NCBI RefSeq assembly: GCF_016863175.1
Contig: NZ_BOOJ01000068.1
Coordinates: 1-64,000, forward strand
Direction of reading: 5' to 3'
Length of the DNA: 64,000 bases
DNA from: Paraplanobispora siamensis
Lineage (GTDB): Bacteria > Actinomycetota > Actinomycetes > Streptosporangiales > Streptosporangiaceae
This document shows, in pieces, positions 40,750 to 48,442 of the stretch (the stretch's first letter is position 1; each line of letters opens with the position of its first letter). The notes below the pieces were generated by a model. That model was not told the DNA's origin, did no database searches, and saw only the letters and a program-made list of their open reading frames with translations. The position numbers were made by a program, and so were the translations under genes.

Positions 40750-41637
40750 TCAGTTTGCTGATTCGAGAAGTTGTATTGACCTCCAGCGGAGGATCACCCG
40801 CTGATACATGGCGAACGCGAGCTCTTCCTGTCCCGTCTCCAGACCTGTCAGCGCCGCGGCCAGCTCCGCCACGGACTGGTCGGCCTGGAGCTTCTCGTCG
40901 TCCATGAGGTGGACGATGCCCCCGTAGTCGAGCTCGACCAGGGAGTGGGGGTGGAACTCCTCCAGCCACCGGGCGACGTCCTCGACCTCGCTGGTGACGC
41001 CGGCCTCTCCCACCTGGCGGCGGATGATCTGTAGCGCCCGGGCGGTGCGCCGCCGGGCGTGGGCCATGGAGGTGACGTAGATGAGGTTGCGGGAGGCGGA
41101 CGAGCCTCCGGCCGCCGGCTCGCCGTCCAGGACCAGCCAGCGCTCGTTGCCGTCGAAGGGGACGAACCAGGATGTCGGAACGTGCCAGGTCGAGGTCCTG
41201 ATGTGGGTGCGCAGCGCGGCCGAGCCGCTGCGCCGCTTGAAGCGGTCGAAGTCGTCGGCGGTCTGCTCGGCGATGGTGATCGGCACGAACCGCTCCATCA
41301 GCCGCAGGGGGGTCGTGCCCCGGAAGCGTGAGAAGGCCAGCCAGGACCGGAGCCTGCTCTGCCAGGGACAGACGTACAGAACGTCCTCCACGCGCCTGAG
41401 ATAGGCGTTGGGGCTCTCGTGCGGGGGCGCCGGGATCGGCGGTCTGCCGATGAGACGCGCCACCGCCTCCCCGTGCTCGGCGTGGAGCGCGCTCGCCCGG
41501 CGCGGCCGGTCGCGCGCTCCGGCATAGGTCTCCCATGAGACGCGCTCCGACGGGCTGAAGGCACTCAGAGGTTCGTAGACGCGGAGGTACGCGGCATAGG
41601 GCAGCACGCTCGCATCGTGCCACGAAGAGCCCGTCAT
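40750..41637 (-). CDS. Conserved actinobacterial hypothetical protein next to bldC
   Basis: 295 aa from ATG 41637; ATGs at 41655 and 41739 are in frame, but conserved-looking sequence begins LPYAAYLRVYEPL. Soluble, basic and helical. Landmarks are PWQSRLRSWLAFSRFRG, TSWFVPFDGNERWLVL, then RTARALQIIRRQVGE and ELDYGGIVHLMDDEKLQADQ. No enzymatic motif. The same gene lies between bldC and vdh in Streptomyces as I recall (SCO4090). Function unknown despite this conservation. Confidence 0.8.
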   Translation of the reverse strand: MTGSSWHDASVLPYAAYLRVYEPLSAFSPSERVSWETYAGARDRPRRASALHAEHGEAVARLIGRPPIPAPPHESPNAYLRRVEDVLYVCPWQSRLRSWLAFSRFRGTTPLRLMERFVPITIAEQTADDFDRFKRRSGSAALRTHIRTSTWHVPTSWFVPFDGNERWLVLDGEPAAGGSSASRNLIYVTSMAHARRRTARALQIIRRQVGEAGVTSEVEDVARWLEEFHPHSLVELDYGGIVHLMDDEKLQADQSVAELAAALTGLETGQEELAFAMYQRVILRWRSIQLLESAN

Positions 41638-41825
41638 TGTCCGGTACCGTCTCATCCGCCGGCGGCCGGGGACGCGCCCGGAGAACAGGCCGGGCGATCC
41701 CCGGCGTGTCGCGTCCAGGCAGGTCGACGGGACTTTCACTCCTCCCCCGGGAAGAGTTGTGGTTACCCTGAGAAGTGATCTCCGCCGCGACGGTGCGGCG
41801 GACCGGACGACCAGGAGTCACCACC

Positions 41826-42929
41826 GTGACGGACGTCTTCGGGCTCTCCCACAAGGAGAACGGCCCAGTAAGCGGCCAGGCCAGGCACGAGCAGGTCATC
41901 TTCTGCTCCGACGAGCGCAGCGGCCTCCACGCGATCATCGCGATCTACAACACCGCCCTCGGCCCAGGCCTCGGCGGCACCAGGTTCTATCCCTACGAGA
42001 GCGAGCAGGCCGCGCTGGCGGACGTGCTGAACCTCTCGCGGGCGATGGCCTACAAGAACGCCCTGGCCGGTCTCGACCTCGGCGGGGGCAAGGCCGTCAT
42101 CATCGGCGACCCGGACAAGGACAAGAACGAGGCGATGCTGCGGGCCTACGGCCGCTTCATCCAGTCGCTCAACGGGCGCTACCTCACCGCGTGCGACGTC
42201 GGCACCTACAGCGAGGACATGGACGTCATCGCCCGCGAGACCTCCTACGTGACCGGGCGCACCACGGCCAACGGCGGTGCCGGCGACTCCTCCATCCTGA
42301 CCGCCTTCGGCGTGTTCCAGGGCATGCGGGCCGCGGCCGAGCACGTCTTCGGCACGCCCTCGCTGCGCGGCCGGCGGGTCGGCGTGGAGGGCGTGGGCAA
42401 GGTGGGCCACCGGCTGGTGGAGCACCTCCTCGAGGACGGCGCCGAGGTCGTCGTCTGCGACGTCAGCGAGCGGGCCGTCGAGCAGGTGCGCCGGCGCCAC
42501 CCCGGGGTGGACGTCGTGGCGGACAAGCTGGAGCTCACCTCGGCCGGCATCGACGTCTACGCGCCGTGCGCCCTCGGCGGGGCCCTGGACGACGACACGG
42601 TCGCCCGGCTGCGGGCTGCGATCGTCTGCGGCGGGGCCAACAACCAGCTCGCCCACCCGGGGGTGGAGAAGCAGCTCGCCGACCGCGGCATCCTGTACGC
42701 GCCCGACTACGTGGTCAACTCCGGCGGCGTGATCCAGGTCGCCGACGAGATCCAGGGGTTCGACATGGACCGCGCGCAGGCAAAGGCCGCCAAGATCTAC
42801 GACACCACGCTCAAGATTTTCGCCACGGCGGCGGAGGACGGCGTTCCTCCGGCGGTCGCAGCGGATAGGCTAGCCGAGCGCAGAATGTCGGATGTTGGGC
42901 GGATCAGGGGCATTTGGCTGGGCCACTAG
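41826..42929 (+). CDS. vdh: Leucine/valine dehydrogenase (Glu/Leu/Phe/Val dehydrogenase family)
   Basis: 367 aa from GTG 41826. The substrate domain has [32 protein letters not shown] with the two catalytic lysines, and [14 protein letters not shown] with the catalytic Asp. The NAD-binding Rossmann motif is [14 protein letters not shown], followed by ANNQLAHP and [12 protein letters not shown]. It reversibly deaminates branched-chain amino acids to 2-oxo acids with NAD. That fits with the 2-oxoacid dehydrogenase operon at the end of the window if that complex uses branched substrates. The symbol rests on synteny with Streptomyces; Leu versus Val preference is not determinable. Confidence 0.9.
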   Translation: MTDVFGLSHKENGPVSGQARHEQVIFCSDERSGLHAIIAIYNTALGPGLGGTRFYPYESEQAALADVLNLSRAMAYKNALAGLDLGGGKAVIIGDPDKDKNEAMLRAYGRFIQSLNGRYLTACDVGTYSEDMDVIARETSYVTGRTTANGGAGDSSILTAFGVFQGMRAAAEHVFGTPSLRGRRVGVEGVGKVGHRLVEHLLEDGAEVVVCDVSERAVEQVRRRHPGVDVVADKLELTSAGIDVYAPCALGGALDDDTVARLRAAIVCGGANNQLAHPGVEKQLADRGILYAPDYVVNSGGVIQVADEIQGFDMDRAQAKAAKIYDTTLKIFATAAEDGVPPAVAADRLAERRMSDVGRIRGIWLGH

Positions 42930-43078
42930 TCCCTCGCGCTCATACGGCGTACCGAGCCGGGCGCAAAACAGGTACGGTTGTAGTCGAACGAGAGCTGACG
43001 TCTCAAGTCAGGCGGCGTCAGTGCGTGGTGCGTTAGCGACGAGGGGCCAGATCGGCCCCACACGAGGGGGTCGAGCCA

Positions 43079-43312
43079 ATGGGGCGCGGCCGAGCAAAGG
43101 CCAAGCAGGTCAAGGTTGCTCGCCAGCTGAAGTACAACAGCGGTGGCACTGATCTTGAGCGTCTTCGTGACGAGCTCGGAGTCAGGGATGACTCCAACCA
43201 CAATGACGACGCCAACGACTCCTACGATGATCTGGCGGATCGCTATGCCGATTACGCCGATGACTTCGACTCCGAGGACGACCGGGACGACAACCCGCCC
43301 GGCCGTCGGTAG
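43079..43312 (+). CDS. DUF3073 family protein
   Basis: 77 aa. The N-terminal half MGRGRAKAKQVKVARQLKY and the NSGGTDLERLRDEL segment are the invariant part of DUF3073, a small actinobacteria-only family. The C-terminus is a very acidic Asp/Asn/Tyr tail. GAGGGG precedes the ATG. It lies convergent to purM as in Streptomyces. Function unknown. Confidence 0.9.
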   Translation: MGRGRAKAKQVKVARQLKYNSGGTDLERLRDELGVRDDSNHNDDANDSYDDLADRYADYADDFDSEDDRDDNPPGRR

Positions 43313-43479
43313 GCGGCTTTCCGTTTGGTCGTGAGCAGGGCACCCGGGGCAGGTCCACCGGGTGTCCTCTCCATATGCACCGATCCCCGTTCAGCGCTTC
43401 GCAGGTCCGGAGCGCTCTTTCGCGTTTCCGCGCTCTTTCCGGTCATGTGACGGGTCCCGGGACAGGCCACGTGACGGGT

Positions 43480-43506
43480 CCGGTGGCGGGGAGGCCCCGC
43501 CACCGG
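43480..43506. terminator. Stem-loop between DUF3073 and purM
   Basis: Twelve perfect pairs, 43480-43491 with 43495-43506, three-base loop. It could end transcription from both converging genes. No T-run. Confidence 0.6.
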
Positions 43507-43529
43507 TGAACACCCGGAATCAGTGAGAG

Positions 43530-44555
43530 CTAGCGATAGCGGGCCCGGCCGGAGCCGGCGACGACCTCGCCCAGGACCCACGCGGGCAGGCCGCGCTCCT
43601 TGAGCAACGTCAGGGCCGGATCGACCGCGTCCGCGGGGACGATCGCCGCCATGCCCACCCCGAGGTTGAAGGTGCGGTCCATGTCGGCCTGCGCGACCTT
43701 GCCGTGCTCGGCCAGGAAACCGAAGACGGCGGGCGGGGTCCAGGACGACCGGTCCAGCACCGCGTCCACCGCGGGCGGCAGCGAGCGGGCCAGGTTGCCC
43801 TCCAGCCCGCCGCCGGTGATGTGCGCGTAGGCGTGGACCTCCACCGAGCGGGCCAGCGCCAGGCAGTCCAGGGAGTAGATCCTGGTCGGCTCCAGCAGCT
43901 CCTCACCCAGCGTCCGGCCGAACTCGGCGACCTCCCGCTCCAGCGGGAGGCCGGCGAGCTTGATGATGTGCCGGACCAGCGAGTAGCCGTTGGAGTGCAC
44001 GCCGGAGGAGGCCAGCGCGAGCACCACGTCGCCCTCGCGGACCCGGTGCGGGCCGAGCATGTCGTCGGCCTCGACCACGCCGGTGGCGGCGCCCGCCAGG
44101 TCGTACTCGTCGGCGCCCATGGCGCCCGGGTGCTCGGCCGTCTCCCCGCCGATCAGCGCGGCCCCGGCCAGGCGGCAGCCCTCGGCGACGCCGCCCACGA
44201 TCTCGGCGATCCGCTCGGGGACGACCTTGCCGCAGGCGATGTAGTCGGTCATGAACAGCGGCTCGGCGCCGCAGACCACCAGGTCGTCCACGACCATGCC
44301 GACCAGGTCGATGCCGATCGTGTCGTGCCTGCCCAGGCGCTGGGCCAGCATCACCTTGGTGCCGACGCCGTCGGTCGAGGTGGTCAGCAGCGGGCGCCGG
44401 TAACCCAGCAGCGCCGAGGCGTCGAAGAGGCCGGCGAACCCGCTGGCGTCGTCGACGACCTCGGGCCGCCGGGACCGGGCGACCTTCGACTTCATCAGCT
44501 CGACGGCGCGCTCGCCGGCGTCGATGTCCACGCCGGCGGCGGCGTAGCTGGTCAT
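43530..44555 (-). CDS. purM: Phosphoribosylformylglycinamidine cyclo-ligase (AIR synthetase)
   Basis: 341 aa. ATG 44555 overlaps the purF stop by four bases. Motifs: SYAAAGVDIDAGERAV, the P-loop-like LLTTSTDGVGTKVMLA, GIDLVGMVVDDLVVCGAEPL, GGETAEHPGAM, ASSGVHSNGYSLVR, HITGGGLEGNLAR. It closes the imidazole ring in purine synthesis using ATP. The usual glycine-rich N-terminal loop is present. Translationally coupled to purF, so the two enzymes are made together. Confidence 0.96.
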   Translation of the reverse strand: MTSYAAAGVDIDAGERAVELMKSKVARSRRPEVVDDASGFAGLFDASALLGYRRPLLTTSTDGVGTKVMLAQRLGRHDTIGIDLVGMVVDDLVVCGAEPLFMTDYIACGKVVPERIAEIVGGVAEGCRLAGAALIGGETAEHPGAMGADEYDLAGAATGVVEADDMLGPHRVREGDVVLALASSGVHSNGYSLVRHIIKLAGLPLEREVAEFGRTLGEELLEPTRIYSLDCLALARSVEVHAYAHITGGGLEGNLARSLPPAVDAVLDRSSWTPPAVFGFLAEHGKVAQADMDRTFNLGVGMAAIVPADAVDPALTLLKERGLPAWVLGEVVAGSGRARYR

Positions 44556-45988
44556 GCCTGGGCCTCCAGCACGTACTTGCCCACGTTGTCGCGGTCGACG
44601 GCGATGGGGTACTGACCGTCGAAGCAGGCTCTGCAGAGCCGGTCGGCGGGGATGGTGGTGGCCTCGATGAGGCCTTCCTGCGAGATGTATCCGAGCGAGT
44701 CGGCGCCCAGCGAGTCGCGGATCTCCTCCACGCTGAGCGAACCGGCGATCAGCTCCGCCCGGGTGGCGAAGTCGATGCCGTAGAAGCACGGCCAGGCCAC
44801 CGGCGGCGAGGAGATCCGGACGTGGACCTCGCGCGCCCCCGCCTCGCGGAGCATCTTGACGATGGCCCGCTGGGTGTTGCCGCGCACGATGGAGTCGTCC
44901 ACGACGATCAGCCGCTTGCCCGCCACGACCTCCTTCAGCGGGTTCAGCTTGAGCCGGATGCCGAGCTGGCGGATGGTCTGGGACGGCTGGATGAAGGTCC
45001 GGCCGACGTAGGAGTTCTTGACCAGGCCCTGGCCGTACGGGATCCCGCTCGCCTCGGCGTAACCGACGGCGGCCGGGGTGCCCGACTCGGGGGTGGGGAT
45101 GACCAGGTCGGCCTCGACCGGGTGCTCGCGGGCCAGCACGCGGCCGACCTCGACCCGGGTGGACTGCACGCTGCGCCCGGCGATCGTGGTGTCGGGGCGG
45201 GCGAGGTAGACGTACTCGAACAGGCAGCCCTTGGGCTCCGACAGCGCGAACCTGCGGGACCGCACGCCGCGCTCGTCGATGGTGATGAGCTCGCCCGGCT
45301 CGATCTCGCGGACGAACGTGGCGCCCACGATGTCGAGGGCGGCGGTCTCGGAGGCCACCGCCCAGCCGCGCTCCAGCCGGCCCAGGACCAGCGGGCGGAT
45401 GCCCTGCGGGTCGCGGGCGGCGTAAAGCGTCTTCTCGTCCATGAAGACGAGGGAGTAGGCCCCCTTCACCTGGGGGAGGAGCTCGGCGGCCGCGTCGTCG
45501 ATGGGCTGGCTGCGGTCCTGGGCCAGCAGCGACGTCAGCACCTCGGTGTCGGTGGTCGCCCGGGTGGCGCCCGGCGCGAGGCGCTGGGCCAGCTCACGGG
45601 TGTTGATCAGGTTGCCGTTGTGGGCGAGCGCGAGCCCGCCGACCTCGGTGGAGCTCAGCGTCGGCTGGGCGTTCTCCCAGACGCTCGACCCGGTGGTCGA
45701 GTAGCGGCAGTGGCCGATGGCCAGGTGGCCGCGGAGGGTGCCCAGCACCGACTCGTCGAAGACCTGGGCGACGAGGCCCATGTCCTTGTAGACGAGGATG
45801 CGGCTGCCTTCGCTGACCGCGATGCCCGCGGATTCCTGCCCGCGGTGCTGCAACGCGTACAGCCCGTAGTAGGTGAGTTTGGAGACTTCCTCCCCGGGGG
45901 CCCATACGCCGAAGACGCCGCAGGCGTCTTTCGGAGGTCGGTCATGGGGGTCAAGGTCATGGCTCAGCTGGCCGTCGCCCTTCAGCAC
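44552..45988 (-). CDS. purF: Amidophosphoribosyltransferase
   Basis: 478 aa. The mature N-terminal nucleophile is the Cys in PKDACGVFGV (about residue 23) after a propeptide that is cleaved. The Ntn domain has ALQHRGQESAG and HNGNLIN. The PRTase domain shows the PRPP loop VVDDSIVRGNT. Four cysteine positions typical of [4Fe-4S]-containing enzymes seem present in part (PCFYGIDF, LCRACFDG). It makes phosphoribosylamine from PRPP and glutamine, the first committed step of purine synthesis. First gene of a purF-purM operon. Confidence 0.96.
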   Translation of the reverse strand: MLKGDGQLSHDLDPHDRPPKDACGVFGVWAPGEEVSKLTYYGLYALQHRGQESAGIAVSEGSRILVYKDMGLVAQVFDESVLGTLRGHLAIGHCRYSTTGSSVWENAQPTLSSTEVGGLALAHNGNLINTRELAQRLAPGATRATTDTEVLTSLLAQDRSQPIDDAAAELLPQVKGAYSLVFMDEKTLYAARDPQGIRPLVLGRLERGWAVASETAALDIVGATFVREIEPGELITIDERGVRSRRFALSEPKGCLFEYVYLARPDTTIAGRSVQSTRVEVGRVLAREHPVEADLVIPTPESGTPAAVGYAEASGIPYGQGLVKNSYVGRTFIQPSQTIRQLGIRLKLNPLKEVVAGKRLIVVDDSIVRGNTQRAIVKMLREAGAREVHVRISSPPVAWPCFYGIDFATRAELIAGSLSVEEIRDSLGADSLGYISQEGLIEATTIPADRLCRACFDGQYPIAVDRDNVGKYVLEAQA

Positions 45989-46157
45989 GGCTTCAGTTTA
46001 GGTCGACCGCTTCGCTGCCCGTGCCCCGGGGCCGGAACTCGCCCCAACGATGACCTGACCGAACAATCGTCGGCGCTTTGCCGTGGCGTCCTCGTTTCGG
46101 CGCCGGGACGCGGGGGATGGTGGGGTATCCGGCATTTCGACCGTCGGGAGAGCAGAA

Positions 46158-47672
46158 GTGACATCACCTATCGACTCACCCCAGCCCGACCCGTGGCGCG
46201 AGCCCCGGGACCGGCCGTCCACGCCGGACGAGCCCGCCTCACGACCTCCCTCGGCCGCCGGGTCCTCCGGCTCCGGGGAGATGCCGCCGGGCACCCCGGA
46301 GCCTGCCGGACCCGGCGAGCTGCCACCGAACACTCCGGAACCCGCCGGCCCCGGCGAGGTTCCCCCGGGCCGTCCGGAACCGGTCCCGGGGGAGACTCCC
46401 GGCCTGCCTGAACCGGCGCCGCGAGAACCGGTGCCGCCGCATCCGGACCTGCCGGACGCACCAGAGGTGCTTCCGCCGGTCCAGACGGCCGCACCGGACT
46501 CTCCGCGGTCCGGGCAGGCGGGATCGTCCCCCGAGGCCGCGGGCCCGGGGGACACGCGGCCCTCGGCGGACACCCCGGGACCCGGAGAGGCGGGATCCCG
46601 GGGGGCCGCCGGGGGGTCCGGGGAGACCGGGCCGCGGGAGGACACCGGAGGGCCGGGGGAGGCGGGGTTTCCGGCTGCGGAGCCGCCCGCCTCCTACCCG
46701 GTTCCCGGGGCCGCGCCGCCCGCCTACCCCGGCTGGGAGAGCGCCCCCGAGCAGGCCCCCCTCGACGACATCGGCGCGCCGCCGGGCGTCGTGCAGCCTT
46801 CGCGCTACGACCCGCCGACGCCGCCGGAGAGCCTGTCCGCCGTGCCCTCCGAGGCCACCGAGCCCGTCACCGGCGATTTCCCGCCCGGCCGCGACCCCGT
46901 GCCGGGCGGCCCGTACGGCGCCGCGGGCCCCGGCGGCCCACCGGCCGCCCAGGGAGGCCCGTACGGCGTCCCCGAGGCCGGCGGCTCGTCCCCCGGTCAG
47001 GGAGGTCCGTACGGTGCTCCCGGTCCCGGGGGTCCGCCGGCCGCTCCGCCGTACGGCGCTCCCGCCCCGGGCGGTTCGCACGCCGCTCCCGGCGGGCCGG
47101 GCGTTCCGCCTCCGGGCGGCCCGTACGGCGCGCCGCCGCCCGGTGGTCAGTACGGCGGCGTTCCCGGCGCTGCGGGGATGCACCCCGGCGCGCCTCCGCA
47201 CGGGACGCCCACGGGGGCTCCCGAGGCGGCCTCCACCGGCGCCCATCCCTACGGCGGGGCGCCCGCGCAGCCGTACGGCGCGCAGCAGTACGGCCAGGCC
47301 TATCCCGCGGGACCCGGGGGATACCCCGCGCCGCCCCGTGGCGACCGGCCCGGGCCCGGGCGGGGCGGCGGGCTCGGGACCGCCGCACTGGTGCTCGGCA
47401 TCGTCAGCGTCGTCCTGCTCTTCGCCTGCGGGATCGGCACGCTGACCGCGATCGTCGGCGTGATCATCGGCATCGTCGCGATCGTCAAGAACTCCAACCG
47501 CGGCCGCGCCTGGGTCGGCCTGATCCTGAGCGCCCTGACTCTGATCATCGCCGCGGTGGTCCTCGTCTGGTTCGCGAACAAGGTCGGCGACTGCCTGGAA
47601 CTGCCCACCGCCGAGCAGCAGCGGTACTGCGTCGAGCAGAAGTTCGGCGTCCAGCTCCAGCCCGTGCCCTGA
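46158..47672 (+). CDS. Proline/glycine-rich protein with a C-terminal DUF4190 membrane domain
   Basis: 504 aa from GTG 46158, preceded by GGGAGAGC. Residues 1-400 are low-complexity Pro/Gly/Glu/Ala, the last part in repeats of GGPYGAPGPGG type. The C-terminal 100 residues contain two transmembrane helices (GTAALVLGIVSVVLLFACGI and a second around 455-478) in the arrangement of DUF4190, and end in a short extracytoplasmic tail with two cysteines (DCLELP, RYCVEQ). The N-terminal part is cytoplasmic by topology. Divergent from purF. Function unknown; such proteins are common in actinobacteria. Confidence 0.8.
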   Translation: MTSPIDSPQPDPWREPRDRPSTPDEPASRPPSAAGSSGSGEMPPGTPEPAGPGELPPNTPEPAGPGEVPPGRPEPVPGETPGLPEPAPREPVPPHPDLPDAPEVLPPVQTAAPDSPRSGQAGSSPEAAGPGDTRPSADTPGPGEAGSRGAAGGSGETGPREDTGGPGEAGFPAAEPPASYPVPGAAPPAYPGWESAPEQAPLDDIGAPPGVVQPSRYDPPTPPESLSAVPSEATEPVTGDFPPGRDPVPGGPYGAAGPGGPPAAQGGPYGVPEAGGSSPGQGGPYGAPGPGGPPAAPPYGAPAPGGSHAAPGGPGVPPPGGPYGAPPPGGQYGGVPGAAGMHPGAPPHGTPTGAPEAASTGAHPYGGAPAQPYGAQQYGQAYPAGPGGYPAPPRGDRPGPGRGGGLGTAALVLGIVSVVLLFACGIGTLTAIVGVIIGIVAIVKNSNRGRAWVGLILSALTLIIAAVVLVWFANKVGDCLELPTAEQQRYCVEQKFGVQLQPVP

Positions 47673-47760
47673 CCCCGCCTCCGCTCCGCCCCGTCCCGCC
47701 TCCGCGAAGGGGGGCGTGACCGGGAACCTCCGGCATCCGGCGGGCAGAGCCCCGGAACCC

Positions 47761-48207
47761 TCAGGTGAGCGGCAGATAGTCCGTGAGATCGGCCCGGGAG
47801 CCGCTGGCCGCGATGCGTCCGGCCGCGGTCGCCTCGGCCCAGGTCAGCCGCCCGGTGGCCAGCTCCAGCCAGGTCCGCGCGTCCGTCTCCACCACGTTCG
47901 GCGGGGTGCCCCGGGTGTGCCGGGGCCCCTCGACGCACTGCACCGCCGCGTACGGCGGGACCCGCACCTCGACGGTCCGGCCCGGGGCCGCGGCCGCCAG
48001 CCGGTCCAGCAGGTGCCGCACGGCCAGGCGCGCCGCCTCCCGCTCCGGCCGGACGTCCCGCCCGTAGGCCCGCATGACCGCGGTGACGCACGCGCCCAGC
48101 ATGGCGCCGGGGCTCTCGGGACCGTCGTAGGACGGCTCGCCGAGGGCGGTCAGCTGGGCGTCCAGGGCGGATCGGATCTTGGCGGGATCGGGCTTGTGTG
48201 CTGGCAC
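47761..48207 (-). CDS. Sterol carrier family protein
   Basis: 148 aa from GTG 48207. The SCP2-like fold is recognised from VEVRVPPYAAVQCVEGPRHT, then TPPNVVETDARTWLELATG and RLTWAEATAAGRIAASGSRA. The N-terminal helix begins PDPAKIRSALDAQL. Members are usually annotated as sterol carrier family proteins beside purF in actinobacteria. Ligand unknown. It converges on the DUF4190 gene. Confidence 0.8.
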   Translation of the reverse strand: MPAHKPDPAKIRSALDAQLTALGEPSYDGPESPGAMLGACVTAVMRAYGRDVRPEREAARLAVRHLLDRLAAAAPGRTVEVRVPPYAAVQCVEGPRHTRGTPPNVVETDARTWLELATGRLTWAEATAAGRIAASGSRADLTDYLPLT

Positions 48208-48350
48208 GCCCCCATCATGCCCGCCCGCCGTACCCCCGCGTCGTCCTCCTCCGCCGGAGCGCCGCCCGAGTGAGCCGGAGCGGGCGGCGGTCCGTATCTC
48301 CGGGTGAACCACCCCCGCACAAGTCGTTACCTGGCTATTTGCGACAAACG

Positions 48351-48394
48351 GTTCATCATCCGGGCAAATGTCGTTCACCTGGGGTTCGGCCGGC
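48351..48394 (+). promoter_or_regulatory. PHO-box-like array of four 11-bp direct repeats
   Basis: Four consecutive 11-base units start at 48351, 48362, 48373 and 48384. The first, third and fourth begin GTTC (GTTCATCATCC, GTTCACCTGGG, GTTCGGCCGGC), and the second is degenerate. PhoP of Streptomyces binds 11-bp direct repeats of GTTCACC type. The array lies 49-92 bases ahead of the start codon of a PhoX phosphatase, which is exactly where phosphate control is expected. A TAGCGT at about 48400 may be the -10. Confidence 0.65.
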
Positions 48395-48442
48395 GCCCGT
48401 AGCGTCCCGGCCCGGAACATCTGCACATCCTTGGAGGCCCCT

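Noticed and set aside
44822-46411. Long plus-strand frame opposite purF
   Set aside because: Shadow of purF; no domain and no start signal.
46158-47350. Repetitive Pro/Gly coding, considered as non-coding GC noise
   Set aside because: The frame is maintained into a clear two-helix DUF4190 domain with a good ribosome site, so it is coding.
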